Positions 7,700-14,855 of a stretch of 16,761 bases of DNA are shown in pieces. This DNA comes from Parafrigoribacterium_A sp035571875. Its GTDB lineage: Bacteria; Actinomycetota; Actinomycetes; Actinomycetales; Microbacteriaceae. The stretch covers positions 1-16,761 of the forward strand of contig DATNBR010000049.1 in assembly GCA_035571875.1 (NCBI GenBank). Reading direction: 5' to 3'. The translations under genes were made by a program, and so were the position numbers. Positions within the stretch are counted from its first letter, which is position 1. Every line of letters begins with the position of its first letter. The notes under the pieces were generated by a model. The model saw nothing but the letters and a program-made list of their open reading frames with translations. It ran no database searches and was not told the DNA's origin.

Positions 7700-8640
7700 C
7701 GGGACAACCTCCTGGTGACGAGGCGGCTCAGGCCGATGATGGAGACGATGATGACCATCTGGAGCACCGAGAGCACGCTCGCGTAGCCCACGTCCTGATT
7801 GGAGAAGGCCTGTCGGTACGCGTACAGGCTGAGGGCGGTTGTCGCGCCGAGTGGCCCGCCGTTGGTCATGATCAGGGAGACATCGAGCGAGTTCGCGACG
7901 TAGTTGACGATCTGAAGAATTGCCACCACGAAGGTCGTGGATGCCACGTTCGGCCAGGTGATCGACCACAGCGTGCGCCACGACCCCGCTCCATCGAGAG
8001 CAGCCGCCGCGTAGATGTCTTCAGGCACACGCTGGAGGCCGGCCAGGTACAGGATGATCACGATCGGCAGCGCCAGCCAGATCATCATGAGCACCAGGGC
8101 GGGCAGCGCCAGTGTGCTGTCATTGAGGATGTCAACGGGGGGCAGGCCCAGCAGCCGAAACAGGGAGCCGATCGGCCCCTGCCTCGGGTCGTAGATGAAG
8201 GCCCAGAGCACCGCGGAGACCGCGACGGAGAGCACGACCGGCACGAAGTAGAGCACGCGCACCACCCCGACCCCTGGCATGTTGGCGTTGATCAGTACGG
8301 CCAGCATGAACCCGATGGCGATGGTCGGAATCACACCCAGGAGCACGAAGAGCAGGCTGACTCCCAGCGACGCCCACGCCGCCGGATCGGTGGCCAGTTT
8401 CACGAAGTTCGTGAGACCGATGAACGTCGGGGTGTCGAAGAAGTTCCACTCGAAGAAGCTCAGGCCGACTCCCACGATGGTGGGAACGATGATGAAGACG
8501 ATGAAGAGGATGAGCGCTGGGAAGAGCAGGAGCCAGGCTGACGCGGCATCCGCCTTGCGGAAAGGGGACTTCTTGCGGAGGGGCGACCGGGGGTGCCGGC
8601 GCTCAGCGCCGGCACCCCTCTTGGTCTCGAGAACGGTCAA
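7696..8640 (-). CDS. ABC sugar transporter permease, MalF-like (CUT1)
   Basis: 314 aa. A basic N-terminus of about 34 residues is followed by a strong membrane segment (AWLLLFPALILFIVFIIVP) and further helices. The EAA loop reads AAALDGAGSWRTLWSITWP. It forms the translocation channel with the MalG-like protein downstream. The start is TTG 8640, seven bases after the binding-protein stop. No ATG, GTG or TTG occurs in frame between it and the first membrane helix. Codons 8-17 encode a perfect 13-bp hairpin (see 8590-8618), which may reduce permease expression relative to the binding protein. Confidence 0.93.
   Translation of the reverse strand: MTVLETKRGAGAERRHPRSPLRKKSPFRKADAASAWLLLFPALILFIVFIIVPTIVGVGLSFFEWNFFDTPTFIGLTNFVKLATDPAAWASLGVSLLFVLLGVIPTIAIGFMLAVLINANMPGVGVVRVLYFVPVVLSVAVSAVLWAFIYDPRQGPIGSLFRLLGLPPVDILNDSTLALPALVLMMIWLALPIVIILYLAGLQRVPEDIYAAAALDGAGSWRTLWSITWPNVASTTFVVAILQIVNYVANSLDVSLIMTNGGPLGATTALSLYAYRQAFSNQDVGYASVLSVLQMVIIVSIIGLSRLVTRRLSR
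8590..8618 (-). other. Perfect 13-bp stem-loop within the first codons of the MalF-like permease
   Basis: GGGGTGCCGGCGC and its exact complement flank a 3-base loop. It begins 22 bases after the TTG start of the permease gene. On the minus-strand mRNA it would be very stable. No U-run follows, so it is not a typical intrinsic terminator. Stem-loops between binding-protein and permease genes often stabilise the upstream message or cause partial read-through; here the element falls inside the coding sequence. Confidence 0.7.
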
Positions 8641-8647
8641 CGCCCTG

Positions 8648-9955
8648 CTACTTCAGCAGTTTGTTGAGTTCGTCCTGCGCTGCCGTGTATGCCTCCTTGA
8701 TCGACACGCCCTTCAGCACCACTTGCTGCAGCGCCGTCTGTAGGGCGGGAACGACCTTCGGCTGAATGTCATCCGGGATCGGGTTAGGCAGGATGGCCTT
8801 CGGCACGGATGCCTTGATCGTCTTGACGAAGCTCGGCGGCACCGGCGCGGCCGCCGTGAGCCATGCGCCGTGCGCAATGCCATCGACGGTCGGCGGGATG
8901 ACCCCGTCGGGCTGAGCCGTCTTCATGCCACCATCGGTCGAGTAGAACCAGGCCATGAACTGGTACGCGCCCTCCTTGTTGTCCGACTTCGCGCTGATCG
9001 AGAGCGAGTACGAACCGCCACCCGTGCCCGACTTTCCGTTCACGGTCGGCATGGGGAGTACATCCCAGGCGTCTTTCATCTTCACCCGAAGTCCGGCGAT
9101 ACCCGCCGTCGAGCCGACCCCCATCGCATCCTGATTGCTCTCAAACAGGGTGCTGTTGGTTGCGAGCGAGTACGGCGTGCCGAACTTCTCCGTGTAGGGG
9201 AGCAGAAGCTGCGTCCAGGCCTTGATGCCGCCCTCGTTCGCGAAGATGAACTTCTTCGTGTCTGGGTCGTACAGACCGCTGCCGTAAGCCTTCAGCGTTG
9301 GATAGAAGGTGAAGACGGCGGCACCGTCGACGATCGGCGTCTTGATGCCATACACCTTCCCTCCCGACTTCTCGGTGATGGCCCTCGCCGCGTCATACAT
9401 CTCCTCCACGGTCCAGTCGGCGGTGGGTACGGGAACGCCGTACTTCTCGAAGAGGGCCGTGTGGATGGTCACGACACCGGTGTCTGCGCTCACGGGAAGA
9501 CCGGTGATCGTGTCACCGACCTTGTACTGGTTGAGGAAGGCGGGAATGAAGTTGGAAGCCTTGAGCCCGTCGTGACCGGAGTCGAGCCACGGCTTGATGT
9601 CATAGAGCAGGTGGTTCGCGTTGAGGGTCTGGTTCAGCGTGTCGTAGTTGAAGATGATGTCGGGCAGAGCCTTGCTGAGTCCCTGAGTGACGAGTTGCTG
9701 GATGTAGTCGGGCTGCGCGTCCGGCACCGCCTTCACTGTGATCTTGAAGCCCTTGTGGGTCTTCTCGAACTCCTTGGCGTAGCGCTGGAACTGCGGAACG
9801 AGGCCCGAGTTCATGCCGATGAGGATGTCTTTGCCCGCCTTGGCGTCCGTGCCGTCCTTCGCGCCGCTACTGCCGCAAGCCGCGAGGCTTGCCGCCAACG
9901 CTGCTGCGACGGTGAGCGTCGCGATCCGTGCGATGAAGCGTTTCTTGGTGACCAC
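8648..9955 (-). CDS. ABC transporter sugar-binding lipoprotein (family 1 extracellular solute-binding protein)
   Basis: 435 aa. The signal peptide MVTKKRFIARIATLTV... ends in lipobox LAAC with Cys27 as the lipidation site, so the mature protein is anchored outside the membrane. The body resembles MalE-type binding proteins of CUT1 transporters (for example IGMNSGLVPQFQRYAKEFEK near the N-terminus and AYQFMAWFYS later). It should capture the imported rhamnose-containing sugar; the exact ligand cannot be read from sequence. GTG 9955 has AGAGAGG eight bases upstream. It is first gene of the operon binding protein-permease-permease-GH78-LacI, transcribed from a promoter near 10071-10099 that carries an operator over the start point. 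Confidence 0.94.
   Translation of the reverse strand: MVTKKRFIARIATLTVAAALAASLAACGSSGAKDGTDAKAGKDILIGMNSGLVPQFQRYAKEFEKTHKGFKITVKAVPDAQPDYIQQLVTQGLSKALPDIIFNYDTLNQTLNANHLLYDIKPWLDSGHDGLKASNFIPAFLNQYKVGDTITGLPVSADTGVVTIHTALFEKYGVPVPTADWTVEEMYDAARAITEKSGGKVYGIKTPIVDGAAVFTFYPTLKAYGSGLYDPDTKKFIFANEGGIKAWTQLLLPYTEKFGTPYSLATNSTLFESNQDAMGVGSTAGIAGLRVKMKDAWDVLPMPTVNGKSGTGGGSYSLSISAKSDNKEGAYQFMAWFYSTDGGMKTAQPDGVIPPTVDGIAHGAWLTAAAPVPPSFVKTIKASVPKAILPNPIPDDIQPKVVPALQTALQQVVLKGVSIKEAYTAAQDELNKLLK
9934..9945. promoter_or_regulatory. Weak candidate third operator in the binding-protein gene
   Basis: TGAAGCGTTTCT matches the TGAAACGTTTCA core at 10 of 12 positions. It lies in codons 4-7 of the binding-protein gene, 115 bp (about 11 helical turns) from the main operator. 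The Lys-Lys-Arg-Phe codons alone could create it. Confidence 0.3.
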
Positions 9956-10044
9956 TATGTCAACCTCTCTGTTCTGTCGATGCGATTGCAGGTGAGACCA
10001 CGATCACTCTCGTGTCGAGCGACGACGGCCCGGGGTTCAGTGCA

Positions 10045-10064
10045 ATTCTGATACGTTTCAGAAT
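10045..10064. promoter_or_regulatory. LacI-type operator O3 at the ABC/GH78 operon promoter
   Basis: ATTCTGATACGTTTCAGAAT is a 20-bp palindrome with one mismatched pair, the longest of the four operators. It starts six bases downstream of the predicted -10, so a bound repressor would block initiation. It contains the same TGAtACGTTTCA core as the sites upstream of rhaM and the GH1 gene. Confidence 0.8.
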
Positions 10065-10070
10065 GAACCG

Positions 10071-10099
10071 AGTGTTGCATCGGAGTCAGCTCCTGTCAA
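10071..10099 (-). promoter_or_regulatory. Candidate promoter of the ABC transporter-GH78 operon
   Basis: On the minus strand a perfect TTGACA -35 (10099-10094) is followed after 17 bases by AACACT (10076-10071), a poor but correctly placed -10. Operator O3 begins six bases further on. About 120 bases of leader then precede the binding-protein start. Confidence 0.6.
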
Positions 10100-10149
10100 C
10101 AACGAGTTTCGCGAGACTGCGGCGCACAAGGAGGCAGATGCTCCCGTGC

Positions 10150-10161
10150 TGAAACGTTTCG
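10150..10161. promoter_or_regulatory. LacI-type operator O4, auxiliary site
   Basis: TGAAACGTTTCG contains a perfect GAAACGTTTC palindrome (10151-10160). It lies 101 bp centre-to-centre from O3 and upstream of the -35 elements of both divergent genes. It is therefore better placed for looping with O3 than for direct blocking. Confidence 0.7.
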
Positions 10162-10211
10162 GATTACCGACTCCGTTGGGCGCCCCGCCCTGCCTCGTGG
10201 GCCGTGATCCG

Positions 10212-10240
10212 TTGTGCCAGGTCCACTGAATCCTTACAAT
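10212..10240 (+). promoter_or_regulatory. Candidate promoter of the second LacI gene
   Basis: TTGTGC (10212-10217) and TACAAT (10235-10240) are separated by 17 bases, and the -10 matches five of six consensus positions. The predicted start is about 45 bases before the GTG of the regulator. The region from 9956 to 10291 (336 bp) otherwise holds only operators O3 and O4 and the divergent promoter. Confidence 0.6.
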
Positions 10241-10291
10241 TAGCATGCTCGCCAGTCTGCGGCACCTGGTTCGATGTGAAAGCGGAGCGAC

Positions 10292-11299
10292 GTGACGACG
10301 AGTATTCGAGAGGTCGCTTCCCTCGCCGGTGTATCGGTGGGCACGGTGTCGAACGTTCTGAATCGACCCGAGAAGGTGACGGAGTCCACCGTCGTGCGCG
10401 TTCGCGAGGCCATCGCCGAACTCGGCTTCGTTCGCAACGACGCGGCACGCCAACTGCGAGCGGGCCAGAGCAAGTCGATCGGCCTCATCGTGCTCGACGT
10501 GCGCAACCCGTTCTTCACCGATCTCGCCAGGGGAGCAGAAGACGCCGCGGCGCTCGCGGGCCTTTCGGTCATCCTCGGTAACAGCGACGAGAAGGCCGAT
10601 CGCGAAAGCGCCTACCTCGACCTCTTCGAGCAGCAGCGGATGCACGGGGTTCTGATTTCCCCGTTCGGCGACGTCACGAAGCAACTGGCCAGGCTGCGCG
10701 AGCGCGGCATCCCGGCGGTGCTCGTCGACCGCACGAGTGGAGGCACCGCCTACAGTTCCGTCTCGGTGGACGACGTCGCGGGGGGAAACCTGGCGGTCAA
10801 GCACCTCATCGCGCAGGGCCGACGATCCATCGCCTTCGTCGGTGGCCCCATGCAGATCCGCCAGGTCGCCGACCGACTCGAGGGCGCGCGCAAGGCCAGC
10901 GAACAGCATCCGGATGTGCGACTCGAGGTCATCGAGACCGCCGCGCTGAGCGTCATCGAGGGCCGCGCTGCCGGCAGGGCCATCCTCGACCGGGCCTCCG
11001 CCGACCGCCCCGATGCCGTGTTCGCGGCGAATGACCTCATCGCGATGGGTGTGTTGCAGGCGCTCAACATGCAGGGCGCGGTGCACGTTCCCGAGCACAT
11101 CGCCCTGATCGGCTACGACGACATCGACTTCGCGAGCGCCTCCGTGGTGCCGCTCTCTTCGATCCGGCAGCCGAGCGCGCTCATCGGCAAGACGGCCGTG
11201 GAGATCCTCATTCGTGAGGCGGAGGAGCCGTCGCTCGCGCCGCAGCAGGTCGTCTTTCAGCCGGAGCTGGTGGTCCGGGCGTCGACGGTCGGGAGCTGA
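10292..11299 (+). CDS. LacI-family transcriptional regulator (second paralogue)
   Basis: 335 aa. The helix-turn-helix at about residues 5-25 contains VGTVSNVLN, and a hinge segment (ARQLRAGQ) is followed by a ligand domain with VRNPFFTDLA, DAVFAANDLIAMG and GYDDIDFAS. It aligns along its whole length with the regulator at 3156-4166, suggesting a duplication. It diverges from the ABC/GH78 operon, across a 336-bp gap with two operators, and most likely represses that operon and the rhaM/GH1 region. GTG 10292 follows GGAG by four bases. Its own promoter (10212-10240) is not overlapped by an operator, so strong autorepression is not obvious. It ends 8 bp from the stop of the convergent GntR gene. 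Confidence 0.93.
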   Translation: MTTSIREVASLAGVSVGTVSNVLNRPEKVTESTVVRVREAIAELGFVRNDAARQLRAGQSKSIGLIVLDVRNPFFTDLARGAEDAAALAGLSVILGNSDEKADRESAYLDLFEQQRMHGVLISPFGDVTKQLARLRERGIPAVLVDRTSGGTAYSSVSVDDVAGGNLAVKHLIAQGRRSIAFVGGPMQIRQVADRLEGARKASEQHPDVRLEVIETAALSVIEGRAAGRAILDRASADRPDAVFAANDLIAMGVLQALNMQGAVHVPEHIALIGYDDIDFASASVVPLSSIRQPSALIGKTAVEILIREAEEPSLAPQQVVFQPELVVRASTVGS

Positions 11300-11307
11300 T
11301 TCCGGAC

Positions 11308-12024
11308 TCAGGCGCGGTACGGCGTGCTCGGAACGAGGTGGGCATCCGCGTAGTAGTTCGAGATGTGGTTGTGGGCGCGCTCGGCGGCGAGCGGGCCGTT
11401 GCCCTCGATGACGGCCATCGCGATGCCGCGATGTTCCGATCGAAGGCGTTCCACGAGGGTCGCCCAGCCCACCAGGCCGAGCGCGCCCTGCAGCGCGTAG
11501 TTCTCGATCGATTGGCGCAGTCCCGCCATGACGGCGGTGATGACCTGGTTGTTCGCTGCCTCCGCGAGCGAGAGGTGGAACTGCGCGTCGAGAGCGAGGA
11601 ACTCGCCCTGCGTGAGTTCCGGCGCCTCCATCGCGTCGAGGAGCTGGGTGATGGCGGTGAGGTCGACGGTGTCGCTGTGCGCGGCGAGCTCGGCGACCAC
11701 CGAGGTCTCGAGCAGCAGACGCGTGTTCACGACATCCGCCACCTGGATGCCGCGCGCCGCCACCTGCAGTCGCATGAGTGAGCCCATTCCACCCGACGGA
11801 GAAGCGATGATCACGGCGCCGTTGTCGGCACCGTCGTTGCGCACGAGACCGAGTACCTCGAGCACGCGAAGCGCCTCGCGCACCGACTTGAGGCGCACCC
11901 CGAGCGTGGTCGCGATGGTGCGCTCGAGAGGCAGACGATCACCGGGATGCAGCCTGCCCGACAGGAGGTCCTGCTCGATCCACTCGAGCACAGCCCCCCA
12001 GGCGCGAGGATCCTTACGCTTCAT
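11308..12024 (-). CDS. GntR-family regulator, FadR/FCD subfamily
   Basis: 238 aa. A winged helix at about 8-75 (WIEQDLLSGRLHPGDRLPLERTIATTLGV, then VREALRVLEVLGLV) precedes an all-helical FCD ligand domain. Likely metal-site residues are D146, H150, H198 and H220 in the usual D-x3-H, H, H pattern. Such proteins usually sense organic acids or sugar acids; the effector here is unknown. ATG 12024 follows a GGGGGAACGG stretch. It stands alone between the convergent LacI gene and the MFS gene, with no enzyme gene beside it in an operon. I see no clear operator, so I assign no target. Confidence 0.88.
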   Translation of the reverse strand: MKRKDPRAWGAVLEWIEQDLLSGRLHPGDRLPLERTIATTLGVRLKSVREALRVLEVLGLVRNDGADNGAVIIASPSGGMGSLMRLQVAARGIQVADVVNTRLLLETSVVAELAAHSDTVDLTAITQLLDAMEAPELTQGEFLALDAQFHLSLAEAANNQVITAVMAGLRQSIENYALQGALGLVGWATLVERLRSEHRGIAMAVIEGNGPLAAERAHNHISNYYADAHLVPSTPYRA

Positions 12025-12100
12025 CACCGTTCCCCCCGGATCGTAAGTTCGAGCAAAGCCTACAACCGGAGCTCTTGCCCGCGACACCCTCGTCCGGGGC

Positions 12101-13414
12101 TCAACTCTTGTCGGTGGCCGCCTGCGCCGCTGCCAGCGCCTGCCTGGCCGCTTCGGCATCCCGAGACGCGGTGTGGCTGAGGCTGAACCGATGCGCCGCG
12201 TAGTGCACCCGCAGACCGCGATATTTCACGAGCCAGTACAGCCCCACGAGAACCGCCGCCACACCGGATGCCGCAGCCACTCCCAGCCCCCAGCGCGGCC
12301 CGAACTGGTTGGCCACCCATCCCACGATCGGAGCGCCGATGGGTGTTCCACCCATGAAGATCGCCATGTAGATCGCCATCACGCGGCCGCGCACGGCGGC
12401 ATCCGTGCCCAATTGAACGGCACCGTTTGCCGTCGTCATGAACGTCTGCGCGGCGACGCCGATGGGGATGAGCGCGAGTGCGAACAGCCAGAAGCTCGGC
12501 ATCACGGCCGCGGCAGCGCAGAACGCACCGAAGGCTGCGACCGCTACGAAGAGGTAGCGCATCCGCGGCGACTCGCGGTTCGCCGAGAGCAGCGCACCGG
12601 TGACGGAGCCGATCGCCATGATCGAGGAGAGAACGCCGAACTCCGCCGCTCCCGCGTGGAACTCGACCTTCGCCATGGTGGAGATGAAGATCGGGAAGTT
12701 CAGCCCGAAGGTGCCGATGAGCGAGATCATCACCAGAATCACGAGGATGTCGGGCCGCTTCCACACGTACCGGAACCCCTCGGCGAGATTGCCACGCCTT
12801 CGCATCGCGCGCGGCATCGTGCGCAGGTCGCCCGTCCTCAGCATCATGAGCGATGCAAGCACCGCGCCGAAGGTCACCGCGTTGATCAGGAACACCCATC
12901 CGGTGCCGATGATCGCCATCAGCACGCCGGCCACGGCCGGTCCGATCATGCGCGCCACACTGAACGACGCGGAGTTGAGGGCGACCGCGTTCGAGAGGTT
13001 GCGCCTGCCCACCAGCTCAGAGACGAAGGTCTGGCGTGCGGGCGAGTCGAAGGCGGCGGCGCAGCCGAGCAGCAGGGCGAAGACGTAGACGTGCCAGAGC
13101 TGCACGAGGTTCGTCACCGTGAGCACGCCGAGCAGCAGCCCCAGGATGCCCATGCTCGCCTGCGTCGTCATGAGGATCTTGCGCTGGCTGAAGCGATCGG
13201 CGGCGAGCCCGGTGATCGGCAGCAGGAGCAGCTGCGGGCCGAACTGCAGCGCCATGACGATGCCCACGGCGAATGCGTCGTTGTGCGTGAGTTGAGTGAG
13301 TACGAGCCAGTCCTGGGCGGTGCGCTGCATCCAGGTGCCGATGTTCGAGACGATCGCCCCGGCGGACCAGACGCGATAGTTGTAGCCGGCGAGCGAGCGG
13401 AACATAGAACTCAC
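12101..13414 (-). CDS. Major facilitator superfamily transporter, drug/siderophore exporter-like (DHA3 type)
   Basis: 437 aa with about 12 membrane segments. Motif A is visible as GLAADRFSQRKI at 69-80. The N-terminus FRSLAGYNYRVWSAGAIVSNIGTWMQ is typical of the MFS_3/EntS-like group, which exports drugs, macrolides or siderophores. The substrate cannot be read from sequence. GTG 13414 overlaps the stop of the upstream MarR gene by four bases (GTGA), so the pair is translationally coupled; ATG 13405 is an alternative start. Coupling to a MarR regulator suggests inducible efflux. About 76 bp of gene-free DNA separates its stop from the GntR start and shows no clear terminator. Confidence 0.88.
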   Translation of the reverse strand: MSSMFRSLAGYNYRVWSAGAIVSNIGTWMQRTAQDWLVLTQLTHNDAFAVGIVMALQFGPQLLLLPITGLAADRFSQRKILMTTQASMGILGLLLGVLTVTNLVQLWHVYVFALLLGCAAAFDSPARQTFVSELVGRRNLSNAVALNSASFSVARMIGPAVAGVLMAIIGTGWVFLINAVTFGAVLASLMMLRTGDLRTMPRAMRRRGNLAEGFRYVWKRPDILVILVMISLIGTFGLNFPIFISTMAKVEFHAGAAEFGVLSSIMAIGSVTGALLSANRESPRMRYLFVAVAAFGAFCAAAAVMPSFWLFALALIPIGVAAQTFMTTANGAVQLGTDAAVRGRVMAIYMAIFMGGTPIGAPIVGWVANQFGPRWGLGVAAASGVAAVLVGLYWLVKYRGLRVHYAAHRFSLSHTASRDAEAARQALAAAQAATDKS

Positions 13415-13827
13415 TGGTCTGCGAGCTCCTGCAGGATGGGCGCGGCCTGCTCCAGAATGCGCCGCTGTTCCGGGGTGAGGGCGTTCAGTCGCTTGGTGAA
13501 CCAGGCATCGCGGCGGCGCCGGGTCTCCTTCACGAACGCTCGGCCGGCATCCGAGAGATCGAGCGTGATCTTGCGCGCGTCGCCTTCCGCGGTGACGCGA
13601 GTGACGAGGCCGGCTGTGACGAGAGCGCTCGTCGTGCGGTTCATCGAGGGCGGTGTCACCTTTTCGCGTTCGCTGAGCGAGCCGAGCGTCTGCGGCCCGT
13701 GATGGGCGAGCTGGAACAGCACGGAACGTTGGCCCTCGGTCACCTGATCGTCTGCCTGCATGGCGCGGATCCGACGACTCAGGCGCTGGATGACGAGCCG
13801 CAGTTCGGGGGAGTTGTCACGATTCAC
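13411..13827 (-). CDS. MarR-family transcriptional regulator
   Basis: 138 aa winged-helix regulator. Visible parts are the dimerisation helix at the N-terminus (LRLVIQRLSRRIRAM), the DNA-binding segment TLGSLSEREKVTPPSMNRTTSALVTAG, and the wing around VTRVTAEGDARKITLDLS, followed by C-terminal dimerisation helices. It probably represses itself and the coupled MFS exporter until a small ligand binds. GTG 13827 lies six bases after a 28-bp near-palindrome (13833-13860) that is the obvious operator. The start lacks a clear Shine-Dalgarno, so a short-leader or leaderless message is possible. Confidence 0.9.
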   Translation of the reverse strand: MNRDNSPELRLVIQRLSRRIRAMQADDQVTEGQRSVLFQLAHHGPQTLGSLSEREKVTPPSMNRTTSALVTAGLVTRVTAEGDARKITLDLSDAGRAFVKETRRRRDAWFTKRLNALTPEQRRILEQAAPILQELADQ

Positions 13828-13832
13828 AAATA

Positions 13833-13860
13833 GTTAGCCTAGCAAATTAGCAAGGCTAAC
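13833..13860. promoter_or_regulatory. 28-bp near-perfect palindrome upstream of the MarR gene
   Basis: Outer arms GTTAGCCT and AGGCTAAC match exactly, and the AT-rich centre (GC-A-AATT-A-GC) also pairs except at two symmetric positions. Its place directly before the MarR start makes it the likely MarR operator. The arms also resemble part of a DtxR/IdeR iron box (GTTAGCCTA core), but the full 19-bp consensus is not met. Confidence 0.75.
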
Positions 13861-13940
13861 GAATGCGCTCCACTACCGGGTGGGAGTCGCACCGGATTTC
13901 ACCCCTCTCGTCGCCGTACACTGGGCAATCAGCACCTTCG

Positions 13941-13958
13941 GCAGGGAGAGCAGGGAGA
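13941..13958 (+). repeat. Tandem 9-bp repeat carrying the ribosome binding site of the hydrolase
   Basis: GCAGGGAGA occurs twice head to tail. The second copy provides AGGGAG five bases before GTG 13963, and the first lies nine bases further upstream. It may be a chance duplication or a second ribosome standby site. Confidence 0.5.
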
Positions 13959-13962
13959 CATC

Positions 13963-14847
13963 GTGATCCAGTTCACGGCGGCACGTCAGCACCGCACCTT
14001 CGTCGACGCGCGCGGTGTGAAGGTGCACTTCTATCAGTGGAAAGCAGGCAAGCCGAAGGGCGTCGTGCAGATCGCTCATGGGCTCGGCGACCACGCCCTG
14101 CGATACGAGGAACTGGCACAGAAGCTCGTCACAGCCGGTTTCTCCGTCTACGCCGACGACCACTACGGCCACGGTCAGACCGGCCTCGGCCAGTGGGGCG
14201 GCGACCACTCCAAGCTCGGCAGGCTCGGACCGGGCGGGATGCGCGGAACGGTCGAATCCGTTCGCGAGCTGACCGACATCATCCGGTCGGAGAATCCCGG
14301 ACTGCCGCTCGCCCTGCTCGGTCACAGCTGGGGCTCGATCATCGCGCAGAAGATCGTCAATCGCCACTCCGGCGAGTACGACGCGCTCGTGCTCACGGGC
14401 ACCGCCTACCGCACCCTCCGCCACATGAACGGCGGCGACCTCAACGCCAGGCACGCACATCTGGGCACGACGGGCAACGAGTGGCTCAGCCGAGATCCAG
14501 CGGTTGCGCGCGCGTTTCAGGATGACGAACTCACCTTTACCGCCAAGGCGCTCAAGCTCTTCGGGCTGGCGGACAGCCTGCGCCTGCTCGGTCGCCCCGC
14601 GCGAGATCTGCCCTCCGACCTGCCGGTGCTCATCCAGATCGGAAGCGACGATCCGTTCGGCGGCACCGAGAGCGCCGAGTTGCTCGCGCAGAGCTACCTC
14701 ACGCGAAGTGGCCTGAGCGACGTCGAACTCATCGTCTACACGGATGCCCGGCACGAGATCTTCAATGAGACGAACCGTGAAGAGGTGTTCGCAGACACGA
14801 TCGCCTGGCTCACGGATCGACTGGGCGCCGCGCGCACCACCGCCTGA
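13963..14847 (+). CDS. Alpha/beta hydrolase, monoacylglycerol lipase/lysophospholipase-like
   Basis: 294 aa. Oxyanion-loop HG is at 39-40, nucleophile elbow GHSWG with S122, probable acid D229 or D230 in GSDDPFGG, and H264 in DARHEIFNET. This arrangement matches the Hydrolase_4 (serine aminopeptidase S33-like) group, which contains monoacylglycerol lipases and other esterases. It has no signal peptide or membrane anchor, so it is probably cytoplasmic. GTG 13963 has a strong AGGGAG upstream. It is divergent from MarR across 135 bp and runs 8 bp ahead of the HIT gene, so the two are probably co-transcribed. The natural substrate is unknown. Confidence 0.9.
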   Translation: MIQFTAARQHRTFVDARGVKVHFYQWKAGKPKGVVQIAHGLGDHALRYEELAQKLVTAGFSVYADDHYGHGQTGLGQWGGDHSKLGRLGPGGMRGTVESVRELTDIIRSENPGLPLALLGHSWGSIIAQKIVNRHSGEYDALVLTGTAYRTLRHMNGGDLNARHAHLGTTGNEWLSRDPAVARAFQDDELTFTAKALKLFGLADSLRLLGRPARDLPSDLPVLIQIGSDDPFGGTESAELLAQSYLTRSGLSDVELIVYTDARHEIFNETNREEVFADTIAWLTDRLGAARTTA

Positions 14848-14855
14848 GCGAGCCG

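Noticed and set aside
7700..7981. N-terminal extension of the MalG-like permease
   Set aside because: The extra 94 residues overlap the MalF-like gene and are low-complexity; AGGAGG precedes the internal ATG at 7699.
8870..10051. A 393-codon plus-strand frame opposite the binding-protein gene
   Set aside because: Shadow of the lipoprotein gene and it runs across the operator and promoter region.
12025..12100. Possible terminator between the MFS and GntR genes
   Set aside because: Only short imperfect GC pairings and no T-run on the minus strand.
12173..13702. A 509-codon plus-strand open frame opposite the MFS and MarR genes
   Set aside because: Antisense shadow rich in Arg, His and Glu; the minus-strand frames carry clear family motifs.
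13897..13922. Possible promoter for the hydrolase (TACACT at 13917-13922)
   Set aside because: The -10-like hexamer is acceptable, but no -35 lies at 16-18 bases, so I did not list it.
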